Below, one piece after another: positions 26,533-35,883 of a stretch of 64,000 nt of DNA (the first letter of the stretch is position 1; each line of letters begins with the position of its first letter). Source of the stretch: Streptomyces griseus (GTDB lineage Bacteria; Actinomycetota; Actinomycetes; Streptomycetales; Streptomycetaceae); contig NZ_UAVD01000042.1 in assembly GCF_900460065.1 (NCBI RefSeq), forward strand, positions 1 to 64,000. The letters run 5' to 3'. Made by a program: the position numbers and the translations under genes. The notes under the pieces are model-generated. The model saw nothing but the letters and a program-made list of their open reading frames with translations. It searched no databases and was not told the DNA's origin.

Positions 26533-27332
26533 CCCACCCCATCGAAGCCCGTTCCATCACCGCCGGATACGGCAAGGACTCCGTCATCGACGGCCTCTCC
26601 GTGGCCGTCCCGAGGGGCCGGATCACCGCGCTGGTCGGCCCCAACGCCTGCGGCAAGTCCACGCTGCTGAAGTCGCTGGCCCGGCTGCTGCCCGTCGCGT
26701 CGGGGTCGGTGCTGCTGGAGGGCTCCGACATCCACGCCCTGCCGACCCGCGAGGTGGCCCGGAAGCTCGGCATCCTGCCGCAGTCCCCGATCGCACCGGA
26801 GTCCATCACGGTCGGCGACCTGGTCTGGCGGGGCCGCCATCCGCACCGCAGGTTCGGACAGCGGCGCACCGCGGCGGACGACGCGCTGATCACCGACGCG
26901 CTGCTGGCGACCGGAACGGCCGAGCTGATCGACCGCCCGGTGGACGAGCTCTCCGGCGGGCAGCGCCAACGCGTCTGGATCGCGCTCGCGCTCGCCCAGG
27001 ACACCCCGGTGCTCCTGCTGGACGAGCCGACCACCTATCTCGACATCGCCCACCAATTCGAGGTCATGGACCTGCTGGGCGATCTCAACGAACAGACCGG
27101 CAAGACGATCGTGCTGGTCTCCCACGACCTCAACCAGGCCGCCCTGTACGCCTCGTCGATCGTCGCCATGCGCGCCGGCCGGATCGTGCACCAGGGCGCA
27201 CCCGAGCAGGTGCTCACCGAGGAAACCGTCGCCGACGTGTTCGGTCTGAACTGCGTCGTCGTGCCCCATCCCCGTACCGCGAAGCCCCAGATCTTCCCCC
27301 TGGGACGTCGCACCCTCACGCAGGAGAAGTGA
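26529..27332 (+). CDS. Siderophore ABC transporter ATPase (FepC/FhuC type)
   Basis: 267 aa; the GTG at 26529 overlaps the permease stop in GTGA. Walker A is G-P-N-A-C-G-K-S-T, the signature L-S-G-G-Q-R-Q-R, Walker B V-L-L-L-D-E-P-T-T-Y-L-D and the H-loop S-H-D-L. F-G-Q-R-R-T-A-A-D-D is typical of the iron-siderophore branch. It energises permeases 1 and 2. Confidence 0.94.
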   Translation: MTHPIEARSITAGYGKDSVIDGLSVAVPRGRITALVGPNACGKSTLLKSLARLLPVASGSVLLEGSDIHALPTREVARKLGILPQSPIAPESITVGDLVWRGRHPHRRFGQRRTAADDALITDALLATGTAELIDRPVDELSGGQRQRVWIALALAQDTPVLLLDEPTTYLDIAHQFEVMDLLGDLNEQTGKTIVLVSHDLNQAALYASSIVAMRAGRIVHQGAPEQVLTEETVADVFGLNCVVVPHPRTAKPQIFPLGRRTLTQEK

Positions 27333-27335
27333 TCC

Positions 27336-28367
27336 ATGTCCTCATCCGTACGCCGCCGTCCGCTCGTCGCCGCGCTGCTCGCGTCCGCCACCTGCCTGGG
27401 CCTCCTCACCGCCTGCGGGGAGGGGTCCGGCCCGGAGTCCTCCGACGGCGGCGCCCCCGCCGGTGACGGCTCCTTCCCGGTCTCGCTGACGACCGCCTGG
27501 GGCCGCACGGAGGTGGCGGAGAAGCCGGTCAGAGTGGCCACCGTCTCGGACGGGGACACCGCCATCGCGCTGGCCCTCGGGCTGGTGCCGGTGATCACCC
27601 CGGACGTCGAGGACGGCGACGAGGTCGCCGAGTACAAGCAGCGGGCGATCGACAGGCTCGGCGGGAAGAAGCTCACGACGTACGACGACACGGACGGCAC
27701 CGACTACGAGGCCATCGCCGCCGAGGAGCCGGACGTGATCCTGGGCATGAACACCTGGGACATGGACACCGATCACGCGAAGCTGAGCCCGATCGCCCCG
27801 GTCGTCACCTTCGCCGACAAGAAGCAGTCCGACACCCTGACCTGGCAGGAGCGGCTGAAGACGGCCGCGAAGGCGCTCGGCCTGACGGAGAAGGCCGACG
27901 CGGTGATCGCCGCCAACGAGAAGGCGGTCACGGACGCGGCGGCCGCGCATCCGGAGTTCGAGGGCAGGACGTACACGTACTCCGTCGTCCATCCCGAGCA
28001 GATCACGTACATGTCCTACGCCGACCAGGACCCGGGTGTCTTCGAGGCGCTGGGGCTGCGCAAGCACCCCCGCGCGAAGGACTACTCCGCCGAGAAGAAC
28101 GGCGTCAGCCTGGAGAATCTGGACGACCTGGAGTCCGACGTCCTGCTGATGACCTACCCGTTCGGCGACGAGGGTCTGCTGTCGGCCTCGGAGCTGGAGA
28201 GCAACAAGCTGTTCCAGTCGCTCGACGTGGTGAAGGAGAAGCACTTCGCCGTGGTGCCCTCGGACAACACCCTCGCCTCCGCGATCGCCTACCCGGACGC
28301 GCTCAGCGCCCCCTGGGTCGTAGAGAACCTGACGCCGATCCTGGCGAAGGCCGTCGCCGGGAAGTGA
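27336..28367 (+). CDS. Siderophore-binding lipoprotein
   Basis: 343 aa; starts 4 bp after the ATPase stop. The signal peptide ends in the lipobox L-L-T-A-C, so the protein is tethered outside the membrane. The mature part is a cluster III (FepB/FhuD) binding protein: R-V-A-T-V-S-D-G-D-T-A-I-A-L-A-L-G, D-Y-E-A-I-A-A-E-E-P-D-V-I-L-G, and W-V-V-E-N-L-T-P-I-L at the end. Ligand (hydroxamate or catecholate) cannot be told. Its last 65 bp overlap the end of the oppositely oriented ABC gene. Confidence 0.93.
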   Translation: MSSSVRRRPLVAALLASATCLGLLTACGEGSGPESSDGGAPAGDGSFPVSLTTAWGRTEVAEKPVRVATVSDGDTAIALALGLVPVITPDVEDGDEVAEYKQRAIDRLGGKKLTTYDDTDGTDYEAIAAEEPDVILGMNTWDMDTDHAKLSPIAPVVTFADKKQSDTLTWQERLKTAAKALGLTEKADAVIAANEKAVTDAAAAHPEFEGRTYTYSVVHPEQITYMSYADQDPGVFEALGLRKHPRAKDYSAEKNGVSLENLDDLESDVLLMTYPFGDEGLLSASELESNKLFQSLDVVKEKHFAVVPSDNTLASAIAYPDALSAPWVVENLTPILAKAVAGK

Positions 28368-30087
28368 CCGGGTCCCCGGGTCCGAAGGCCGCCTCCCGCA
28401 CGATGTCGGTGAGGCGGCCTTCGGGCATCGTCAGGAGGCGGCGTCCGCGCGCGACGGTGTCCGCCCGGTGGGCGATGACGATGAGCGTCCGGTCTCCGGC
28501 CGCCGCGGAGAGCGCCTCCTCGATCCGGCCCGCCGTCACCCGGTCGATCCCCGCCTTCGCCTCGTCGAGGATCAGCACCGCCGGATCGGTCAGCGCCGCC
28601 CGCGCCACGGCGACGAGCTGGCGCTCGCCCGCGGAGAGGGTACCGGCGCCCACCTCGGTGTCCAGTCCGTGCGGCAGGGAGTCCACCCAGTCCGTCAGGC
28701 CGAGCAGGGCGAGGGTCCGCTCGACCTCGGCCCGGACGGGACGGCCGGCGGTCATCGCCAGGTTCTCGCCCAGCGTGCCGCCGACGAGCCGCACCTCCTG
28801 CGGTACGAGGACGATCCCGGACCGCAGCACGTCGGGGGCGACCGAGGCCAGGTCCTGACCCGCGAAGCGGACGGTGCCCGCGTCGGGGGCGTACAGGCCC
28901 GCCAGGAGCTTGCCCAGGGTCGACTTCCCCGATCCGCTCTCCCCCACGACGACGAGCCGTTCGCCGGCGCGCACGGTCAGGGTCAGCCCGTCGACCACGG
29001 GTGCGGCGTCACGGTGGCCGAAGCGCACGTCCTGGAGCCGGAGTACGCCGCGTGCGGGCAGGGCCGAGGCCGTCGGGACGGACGGGGCCGGGGCGTTCCG
29101 TGCGGCCGTTCGGATGAGGTCGAGCAGCCGGGCGAGGCGCACCTGGGCCTCCCGGGCGTCGCCGATCGCTCCCGCGAGGTCCTCGAAGCGGTGGAGGACA
29201 TCCCGGCTCGCGAGGACGAAGACCACCGCCACGCCGACGCTCAGCATCCCTCGACCGACCATGGCGGCGCTCGTCACCAGCAGCCCCGCCACACAGCCGG
29301 CCTGGATCAACGTCAGCCTGTTCAGACGCAGTTCGGTCCGGACTTCGACGCTCTGCGCGTCCCGCAGCCGGGCGTTGTCGCGGGTGAAGCGCTCCAGCCA
29401 GCTCGACACCGAACCGCTGGTCCTCAACTGCTCCTGCGCGGGCAGCGATTCGGCGAAGCGGGCGGCCACCGCGGCCTCGGCCGACGCCACTTCGGCGTAG
29501 ACGGGACCGGCCCGGTGGTGGAACGCGCGTACGGTCAGCAGCGCGGGCGGGAGGAAGGCGACCAGCAGGAGCGCCGTCAGCGGCCAGGAGTACAGGGCGA
29601 GCATCACCACGGTGAGCAGCAGGACCGTGGCGGCGGTGACGAGGTCCGGCAGGGTGCCGGCGGCGAAGGACGCGAGCCCGTCGATCTCGCCCGTCAGCCG
29701 GCGCAGCAGCTCACCGCCTCGGTGGGCCTCCAGGAACCGCAGCGGGGCCGCGCCCACGGCGGCGGTGGCGTGTTCGCGGAGGGAGGCGAGCAGGTGTTCG
29801 CCGGTCCTCACCAGCCAGTAGCGGGCGAGCCAGGCGAGGAGTCCGCTGCCGGCGACGAGCAGGAGGAGGAGCAGGACCCGGCGGACCAGAGCGGGCCGGT
29901 CGCCGCCGCCCGCCGCGTCGATCACGCGCCCGATCGACGCGGTGACGCCGACGGCGGCGGCGGCTCCGGCCAGGTTGAGGAGCACGGTGGCGGCGAGGGC
30001 GGCCCGGTGCCCGGCCAGGAACGGGGCGGCGCGCCGGAAGACGGCACGCTGGTCGGGGAGGTCGGCGAGCAGGGCGGGTTCAGCCAT
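28303..30087 (-). CDS. Half ABC transporter B (permease-ATPase fusion), IrtB-like partner
   Basis: 594 aa; the ATG at 30087 lies 8 nt inside the upstream gene. Six membrane helices (about residues 30-320) precede an ATPase: Walker A G-E-S-G-S-G-K-S-T, signature L-S-A-G-E-R-Q (Ala in place of the second Gly), Walker B V-L-I-L-D-E-A-K-A-G-I-D and A-H-R-A-D-T. The mate is encoded immediately upstream, so the pair should form a heterodimer. The location between a siderophore importer and a siderophore-interacting protein recalls mycobacterial IrtAB, which imports siderophores despite an exporter fold. The stop falls inside the convergent lipoprotein gene. Confidence 0.85.
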   Translation of the reverse strand: MAEPALLADLPDQRAVFRRAAPFLAGHRAALAATVLLNLAGAAAAVGVTASIGRVIDAAGGGDRPALVRRVLLLLLLVAGSGLLAWLARYWLVRTGEHLLASLREHATAAVGAAPLRFLEAHRGGELLRRLTGEIDGLASFAAGTLPDLVTAATVLLLTVVMLALYSWPLTALLLVAFLPPALLTVRAFHHRAGPVYAEVASAEAAVAARFAESLPAQEQLRTSGSVSSWLERFTRDNARLRDAQSVEVRTELRLNRLTLIQAGCVAGLLVTSAAMVGRGMLSVGVAVVFVLASRDVLHRFEDLAGAIGDAREAQVRLARLLDLIRTAARNAPAPSVPTASALPARGVLRLQDVRFGHRDAAPVVDGLTLTVRAGERLVVVGESGSGKSTLGKLLAGLYAPDAGTVRFAGQDLASVAPDVLRSGIVLVPQEVRLVGGTLGENLAMTAGRPVRAEVERTLALLGLTDWVDSLPHGLDTEVGAGTLSAGERQLVAVARAALTDPAVLILDEAKAGIDRVTAGRIEEALSAAAGDRTLIVIAHRADTVARGRRLLTMPEGRLTDIVREAAFGPGDPVTSRRRPSPGSASGSLRPRGR

Positions 30088-31786
30088 GGGGCGAGTCCTG
30101 TTCGGAAGGGGTGCGGCCGGGCGCGGTGGCCGAAGGGCCCCCGCCCGGTGCGGGCAGGGCGATCTCGCGGTCGGCGCGGGCGAGAACGGCGGCCGAGTGG
30201 CCGGCGAGGATGACGATCCGGTCGGCGGTGGCACGGCGCAGCCGGTCCAGGACCTCGGCCTCGGTGGCGTCGTCGAGCGCGGAGGTCACGTCGTCGAGCA
30301 GGAGGACCGGGCAGTCGCGCAGCAACGCGCGGGCCAGCGCGACCCGTTGGCGCTGTCCACCGGAGAGCGCGCCGCCGCCCTCCCCCACCTGGGTGTCCAG
30401 GCCGTCGGCGAGGGCGGACAGGGCCGGGTCGAGTCCGGCCGTGCGGGCGGCGGCCGCCAGCTCGGGGGCCGGGCGGGGGCCGGGGAGAAGAAGGTTCTCC
30501 GCGACGGTTCCGTGCAGGAGCACCGGCCCTTGGGGGACGAAGCCGACGAGGCGGTAGAGCTGTTCCGGGTCGAGGGAGTCCAGCGGTACGCCGGCGAGGG
30601 CGGCGGAGCCGGACGCGGGCACGAGCTGGGCGATGGCGCGCAGCAGGGTGCTCTTGCCGCTGCCGGTGGGCCCGGTGAGCGCCAGCCACTCCCCCGGCCC
30701 GGCCTCGACGTCCAGCGGCCCGATGGCGGCCCGGCCCGGTCTCCGTACGGTCAGCCCGGCCACGCGCAGGGCTCCCCCGTGTCGCACCTCGACGTGCGGG
30801 CGGGCCGGCGCGGGCAGCTCCAGCACACCGGCGATCCGTCCGGCCGCCACGCGGGCTTCGGCGAGATCTCCGAGCCGGGCGGTCAGCGCGTTCACCGCGA
30901 CGGACACCGTGCCCATCCAGAGGACGAACGTGGTCAGCGCTCCGACCGTGATCCGCCCGTCGGCCACGGCGAGTCCGCCGGCCAGCAGCCCGGCGGTGAC
31001 CGCCAGCAGCGGCACGGTGAAGGCGGCGGCCTCCCACAGCGATCCGACGGCCGCGAGCCGCAGGGTGGCGTGCTTCACCGCGGCGCTGTGCCGGTGGTGC
31101 CGCTCGACCAGCAGCTGGTCGCCGCCCACGCCCCGCAGCGGCAGCAGGGCGCTGAGCAGTTCGGCGGCGGCGGCCGACCGGGCTCCGTGCGCGTCGGCGA
31201 GCAGTTCGGCGCGCCGTCCGAACAGGGGCGGGAACACCCGGTTCAGCAGGAGGAGCACGGGCACGGTGGCGGCGGCGACCAGCAGGAGCACAGGGTCGAG
31301 TCCGCCGATGGCGGGGACGAGGACGAGTGCGGTGAGGCCGATGACCACCCAGGTGGTCAGCCCGCGGATCCAGACGAGGACGGTGTCCACGTCACGGGTG
31401 GCGCGGGTGGTGAGGTCACCCGAGGTGCCGGTGCGGTCCCGGAGGGTGTCGCCGTCGACGGCGAGGACCGCGCTCAGCAGCCGGGTGCGCAGCCGGGCTC
31501 CGGCCTGGTTGTCGGCGAGCGTGGCCCACAGTTGCCAGCCGCGCATCCCGGCGTACTCGACGCAGGCAGCGGCCAGGAACGCCGCGACGTACGGCAGCGC
31601 GCCGACCGGGGAGCCGCTCCGCACCCCGGTGTCGACGGCCCGGCCCAGCAGCCAGGGCATGGCCAGGAAGGCGCCCTGCCGCACGGCGGCCCAGCCCACC
31701 GAGCGCAGGAAGGGGCCCCGCACCTGGCGGAGGGTCCGGCGCAGGAGGCGGGTCGACGGGTCGGCGGGCCGGCGGAAGGAGATCAC
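30080..31786 (-). CDS. Half ABC transporter A (permease-ATPase fusion), IrtA-like partner
   Basis: 568 aa; GTG at 31786 with GAGGAC about 11 nt upstream. It has the same architecture: G-P-T-G-S-G-K-S-T (Walker A), L-S-G-G-Q-R-Q-R (canonical signature) and V-L-L-L-D-D-V-T-S-A-L-D, where Asp replaces the usual catalytic Glu after Walker B. The switch residue reads G-H-S-A. One good and one altered ATP site per partner is typical of asymmetric heterodimeric transporters. Unlike mycobacterial IrtA it carries no fused siderophore-interacting domain; that domain is on the divergent gene. Confidence 0.85.
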   Translation of the reverse strand: MISFRRPADPSTRLLRRTLRQVRGPFLRSVGWAAVRQGAFLAMPWLLGRAVDTGVRSGSPVGALPYVAAFLAAACVEYAGMRGWQLWATLADNQAGARLRTRLLSAVLAVDGDTLRDRTGTSGDLTTRATRDVDTVLVWIRGLTTWVVIGLTALVLVPAIGGLDPVLLLVAAATVPVLLLLNRVFPPLFGRRAELLADAHGARSAAAAELLSALLPLRGVGGDQLLVERHHRHSAAVKHATLRLAAVGSLWEAAAFTVPLLAVTAGLLAGGLAVADGRITVGALTTFVLWMGTVSVAVNALTARLGDLAEARVAAGRIAGVLELPAPARPHVEVRHGGALRVAGLTVRRPGRAAIGPLDVEAGPGEWLALTGPTGSGKSTLLRAIAQLVPASGSAALAGVPLDSLDPEQLYRLVGFVPQGPVLLHGTVAENLLLPGPRPAPELAAAARTAGLDPALSALADGLDTQVGEGGGALSGGQRQRVALARALLRDCPVLLLDDVTSALDDATEAEVLDRLRRATADRIVILAGHSAAVLARADREIALPAPGGGPSATAPGRTPSEQDSPHG

Positions 31787-32018
31787 GGGGGCGGCTGTCC
31801 TCGGTGGCGGGCGGCGAAGGGATCCGGGCCCGGTCACCGTAGGAGCGGTACGCGGGGCGTGGTCCAAGGCAGAGCGCAGCTCGTCGAAGCGGCGGGCCCG
31901 GACCGGTCCGCCCGCCGCGCGACGCGGCGCGCAGTGGCACCGGCTGGACGACTGGTTGGATCGCGGCGCGCGGGTCCGGCCTAGCCTTGGGCGCACCGGA
32001 TCCGAAGGAGCAGCGCCG

Positions 32019-33848
32019 ATGTCCACCCGCAACCCCCGTCCCGTCGTCACCTTCCCCATCGTGTTGAGGGAGCTGACGGTGCTGCGCGTCACGGACGTCA
32101 CTCCGGGCATGCGGCGGGTCACCCTCGGCGGGGAGCAGCTGCGCGCCTTCCACCGGGACGGCCTGGATCTTCCGGCGCTGCGTTCGGAGGGGTTCGACGA
32201 CCATGTGAAGTTCTTCTTCGCCGACGGCGACGAACCTCCGGTGCTGCCGGGGCAGAACGTGAGCAGTCTGGACTGGCCCGCCGACGCGCGGCCGATCGCC
32301 AAGGACTACACACCGGTGCGGTACGACCCGGAGGCCGGGGAGATCGACTTCGACTTCGTCCGGCACGAGGGCGGTGTCGCCTCGTCGTGGGCGCAGGCGG
32401 TGAAGCCCGGTGAGGTCACCTGGATAGCCGGTCCGAAGATGTCGCACGGCCACCCGGAGGGCGCGGACTGGCTGCTGATGATCGGCGACGAGACGGCGCT
32501 GCCCGCGATCGGCCGCTGGCTGGCCGAGATGCCGGCGGGCACCAGGGCCCGGGTGTTCATCGAGGTCGGCGAGGAGAGCCACCGTCAGGAGCTGCCGACC
32601 GAGGCGGACGCGACGGTCACCTGGCTGACGCGCGACGGGGCTTCCGCGGGCACCACGGACCTGCTGGAGCGGGCCGTGCGGTCCATGGAGTGGCTGCCGG
32701 GCACGGTCTACGTGTGGGCGGCGGGCGAGGCGGTCTCGCTGAAGGGGATCCGCCGGCACCTGAGCGTCGAGCGCGGGGTGCCGCGTGAGTGGACCGACAT
32801 CACGGGCTACTGGCGGCGCACCGAGCCCGACCCGGTCACGGGGACGAACCAGGAAGACGACGGGGCGCACGAGCGGCTGCACGAACTGACCGACCTGGCA
32901 CCGGGGTTCGCGATCCGCGCGGCCGTCGCGCTCGGCCTGTTCGAGCTGGTGCGCGACGGTGTGCCGGACCCGGACGAGCTGGCCCGTCGGACCGGGACCG
33001 CCCCCTCGCTGCTCGGGGCGCTGCTGACGTACCTGGCGGCGATCGGGCTGCTGGAGCCCGAGGGGGACGGGTACCGGCTGACCCCGGTGGGCGAGGAGCT
33101 GGTCGAGGACGACCACTCCTCGGACGAGTACCACCTGGGCGGCGCGCAGGCGGCGATGGACCTCTCGCTGGCCGGACTGCACGACACGCTGCGTACCGGC
33201 GGGCCCGGCTACCGCACGGCCGCCGGGCTGCCGGTGGCCCTGGCGATGGCCGGGGACGAGCGGCTGGCGGGCACGGCACGCGCGGCGGTCGAGGAGGAGG
33301 CGCGCTGGGTGGCTCCCGGGGTGTCCGGCGCGTACGACTGGGCGTCGGTGACCTCGTTGACGGCGGGCGGCCACGGTGTCGGCACGCTGGTGAACGCCCT
33401 GGTCAAGGCGCACCCCGCACTCCGTGTCCGGATCGCCGCGCTGCCTTCCGAACTCCGGGTCCTGGAACAGGTCCTGGACTCCGACGTCGCTCCGCGCGTC
33501 GAACCGATCCCGCAGACCGGGCCGGTGCCGCATGGGGGCAGCACCGTCCTGGTCTCGCGTCTTCTGGAAAGGCTGGCCGACGAGGACGCCGTGCTGGCGC
33601 TCACCGAGGCCGCCGCCGCCCTGCCCGCCGACGGCACGCTGATCCTGGTCGAGCAGATCCGCCCGGCCGCCCCGGACGAGGACACCGCGCTCCAGCACCT
33701 GCGGCTGGCCTGCCTGTTCGGCTCGGGCGTGCGCGCGCAGGGGGAGCTGGAGGCGCTGGTGGGGCGGGCCGGGCTGCGGATCCGCCGCTTCGAGGACGTC
33801 GGCTGGGACCACCGGCTGTGGGTCCTGCACCCGGCCGGGGGCCGCTGA
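32019..33848 (+). CDS. Siderophore-interacting protein fused to an O-methyltransferase-like domain
   Basis: 609 aa; ATG at 32019 behind GAAGGAG. Residues 1-270 are a ViuB/SIP ferric-siderophore reductase: K-D-Y-T-P-V-R-Y (usual R-x-Y-T-x-R flavin motif with Lys first) and G-D-E-T-A-L-P-A-I-G-R. From about 290 a winged-helix dimerisation region (A-V-A-L-G-L-F-E-L-V, E-L-A-R-R-T-G) leads into a class I O-methyltransferase fold. Its SAM loop is T-A-G-G-H-G-V-G without the usual preceding Asp, and the stretch that normally holds the catalytic His-Asp-Trp reads L-L-E-R-L-A-D-E-D. The second half is therefore probably not an active methyltransferase. The first half should release iron from imported siderophores. 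Confidence 0.85.
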   Translation: MSTRNPRPVVTFPIVLRELTVLRVTDVTPGMRRVTLGGEQLRAFHRDGLDLPALRSEGFDDHVKFFFADGDEPPVLPGQNVSSLDWPADARPIAKDYTPVRYDPEAGEIDFDFVRHEGGVASSWAQAVKPGEVTWIAGPKMSHGHPEGADWLLMIGDETALPAIGRWLAEMPAGTRARVFIEVGEESHRQELPTEADATVTWLTRDGASAGTTDLLERAVRSMEWLPGTVYVWAAGEAVSLKGIRRHLSVERGVPREWTDITGYWRRTEPDPVTGTNQEDDGAHERLHELTDLAPGFAIRAAVALGLFELVRDGVPDPDELARRTGTAPSLLGALLTYLAAIGLLEPEGDGYRLTPVGEELVEDDHSSDEYHLGGAQAAMDLSLAGLHDTLRTGGPGYRTAAGLPVALAMAGDERLAGTARAAVEEEARWVAPGVSGAYDWASVTSLTAGGHGVGTLVNALVKAHPALRVRIAALPSELRVLEQVLDSDVAPRVEPIPQTGPVPHGGSTVLVSRLLERLADEDAVLALTEAAAALPADGTLILVEQIRPAAPDEDTALQHLRLACLFGSGVRAQGELEALVGRAGLRIRRFEDVGWDHRLWVLHPAGGR

Positions 33849-33914
33849 CCCGCCGCCCGGCCCGCTCCGCCGTACGGTCACGGCTTCGCGGGACGGCCAC
33901 GGCCCGCGGGGAGG

Positions 33915-34700
33915 CTACGGCTTGCGGGCGACGAGGCCCCACTGGTCGACCGGCACCGCGTCGTCCTCCTCGGGCCGCCAGCGGTCGATCGAGACGAACC
34001 CGGGCTCGACCAGCTCCAGGCCCTTGGCGCAGTCGGTGATCTCCTCCGGCTTCCGCACGAGGTAGGGCGGGTTGTCGCCCGACGCGTACGCCTCCTGGGC
34101 GGCCAGCGTCTGAGGCGTCGTCACCGTGTCGCAGAGCACCAGGTAGCTTCCCGACGGCATCCGGGCCAGGTAGCGCTGGACGACCTCGATGCCCTCGGCC
34201 GGAACGAGGTGCCCCAGGGTCGAGAGCAGGAGAACGGCGACGGGTTCGGACAGGTCGAGGGTCTTGGCCGCCTCGTCCACCACCGCGTCCACGTCGGAGA
34301 GATCGGCGTCCACGTAGGCCGTGCGGCCCTGCGGGGCGCTGGTCAGGAGCGCCTCGGCGTGGGCCAGCACGATCGGGTCGTTGTCCACGTAGACGATCCG
34401 CGACTCGGGGGCGATGCTCTGCGCCACCTCGTGCGTGCTGTTCGCCACGGGGAGCCCGGTCCCGACGTCCAGGAACTGGCGGACCCCCGCCGAGGCGAGG
34501 TGGTGGATCGCCCGGATCTGGAAGGCGCGTGAGGCACGGGCGATGTCGACCATCTGCGGGTAGGCCGCGCTCACCACGTCGGCCAGGTCCCGGTCCACCG
34601 GGTAGTGGTCCTTGCCGCCCAGCCATGCGTTCCACACGCGCGCGGAGTGGGGGATGTCGGACCGGATCCGGCGGCGGAAATCGTCGTTGTCGACGCTCAT
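33915..34700 (-). CDS. DUF574/Methyltransf_19-family SAM-binding protein
   Basis: 261 aa; ATG at 34700 behind GAGGAG. The family opening is clear: P-H-S-A-R-V-W-N-A-W-L-G-G-K-D-H-Y-P-V-D-R. F-L-D-V-G-T-G-L-P is motif I, I-V-Y-V-D-N-D-P-I-V motif II, and Y-V-D-A-D-L-S-D the next acidic motif. It is a large Streptomyces family with many copies per genome and unknown substrates. It is a single gene between the siderophore genes and the nucleotidase. Confidence 0.9.
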   Translation of the reverse strand: MSVDNDDFRRRIRSDIPHSARVWNAWLGGKDHYPVDRDLADVVSAAYPQMVDIARASRAFQIRAIHHLASAGVRQFLDVGTGLPVANSTHEVAQSIAPESRIVYVDNDPIVLAHAEALLTSAPQGRTAYVDADLSDVDAVVDEAAKTLDLSEPVAVLLLSTLGHLVPAEGIEVVQRYLARMPSGSYLVLCDTVTTPQTLAAQEAYASGDNPPYLVRKPEEITDCAKGLELVEPGFVSIDRWRPEEDDAVPVDQWGLVARKP

Positions 34701-34848
34701 GTCTCTCCTCTACTCACTGTCCGTACAAGGCCGTTGACCGAATTCCCGCTGGTCCGAGCCCTGAGGGTGACCGTACCTCGCCGCACGGCGGTACGCAGCG
34801 GGGGCGGGGCACCCGCCGGAAATCTCGTGAAAACCGCCGCGCGCGGCT

Positions 34849-35802
34849 TCAGGCGTCCGGGCCCGCGGGCCCCACCGGCTCGTTGATCTTCCCGAAGGGC
34901 ACGTGGACGCTCGGGGTGGTCCGCGAGGTGCTCTCCAGGTGGCCCTGCTGGTCGTCGAAGAAGATGTGCGGCTTGAGGATCTTCATGATCCGGCCCTTGT
35001 CGATGCCGCCGAGGAAGAACGCGTCGTTGACCGTCACCCCCCACCCCTTGAGGCTCTGCACGGCGCGCTCGTGCGCCGGTGCGTTGCGCGCCGTGACGAT
35101 GGAGACGTGCAGGCGGATCCGGTAGTCGGGGTTCTTCCGGCGCTCCTGCTCCTCCCGCAGCTGGATCCGGTTCACGTTCGCCAGGAAGTCCCTCAGCGGT
35201 CCGGGGTCGTGCGGAATCCCGGCGTTGGTGACCTCGTGGGCGCGGAACTTCTCTATTCCGCCCTCCTGGAACACCTGCTCCGACGCGTCCGTGGCCAGGA
35301 CCCCGTCGAAGTCGAAGGAGATCCGCAGGTCGTGGTCGTCGGCGTCGTCCTCGTAGGGGGCTCCCAGGACGTGCCCGGCGGGCAGCCCGGCGGCGACGGC
35401 CTCCCGGACGTCCGTCTCGTGTCCCGACAGGAACAGGGACATGTTGAGGGCGGGCATGAACCGGTGGGGCGAACGGCCCTGCATGAAGACGGCCCTGCTG
35501 ATGGGCAGGCCGTGGCCCTCTATGGAGCGCATGACCCGCAGACCGGTGTCGGGGTCGTTCCGGGACAGGACGATGACCTCGACCAAGGGGTCGTCCACCT
35601 CGCCCAGGTCGTTCAGCGACAACAGGCGCCGGATGAAGGGGAAGGCGCTCCCGGGGCGGAGCCGGTCGCCGACGTGCCGCTCCTGGTGGGCGCGGTAGCT
35701 CTCCTCGCCCTGTTCGCGGAAGACGGCGTCCGACTCGGTCAGGTCGAAGAGCGCGCTGGACGCGATCCCGATGACGAGCCGATCGGCGAGTTCGTAGGAC
35801 AC
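34849..35802 (-). CDS. Cytosolic 5'-nucleotidase-like protein (NT5C1 family)
   Basis: 317 aa; GTG at 35802 behind GGAGG. R-I-S-F-D-F-D-G-V-L-A carries a HAD-type D-x-D-G motif, and A-V-F-M-Q-G-R-S-P, Y-R-I-R-L-H-V-S-I-V-T-A-R-N-A-P and F-F-D-D-Q near the end fit the PF06189 family related to vertebrate cytosolic 5'-nucleotidase I (AMP to adenosine). It follows the LanC gene in the same direction after a hairpin, so it is probably not part of that operon. Confidence 0.82.
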   Translation of the reverse strand: MSYELADRLVIGIASSALFDLTESDAVFREQGEESYRAHQERHVGDRLRPGSAFPFIRRLLSLNDLGEVDDPLVEVIVLSRNDPDTGLRVMRSIEGHGLPISRAVFMQGRSPHRFMPALNMSLFLSGHETDVREAVAAGLPAGHVLGAPYEDDADDHDLRISFDFDGVLATDASEQVFQEGGIEKFRAHEVTNAGIPHDPGPLRDFLANVNRIQLREEQERRKNPDYRIRLHVSIVTARNAPAHERAVQSLKGWGVTVNDAFFLGGIDKGRIMKILKPHIFFDDQQGHLESTSRTTPSVHVPFGKINEPVGPAGPDA

Positions 35803-35856
35803 GGCGCCCCCTCCGGCCGGCCCCTTGCCGACGCGCCCCCACTATCGCACCGTCGT

Positions 35857-35883
35857 CCCCCCGCTCCCGCGCGGGGCGGGGGG
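35857..35883 (-). terminator. Hairpin ending the lanthipeptide-like operon
   Basis: CCCCCCGC (35857-35864) pairs with GCGGGGGG (35876-35883), and an inner CCCGC/GCGGG extends the stem. It touches the LanC stop codon. No T-run. Confidence 0.65.

Noticed and set aside
31787..32018. Possible iron box between the ABC pair and the SIP fusion gene
   Set aside because: I looked for TTAGG/CCTAA halves; only CTAGCCTTGGG near 31980 was seen, too far from the consensus to call.
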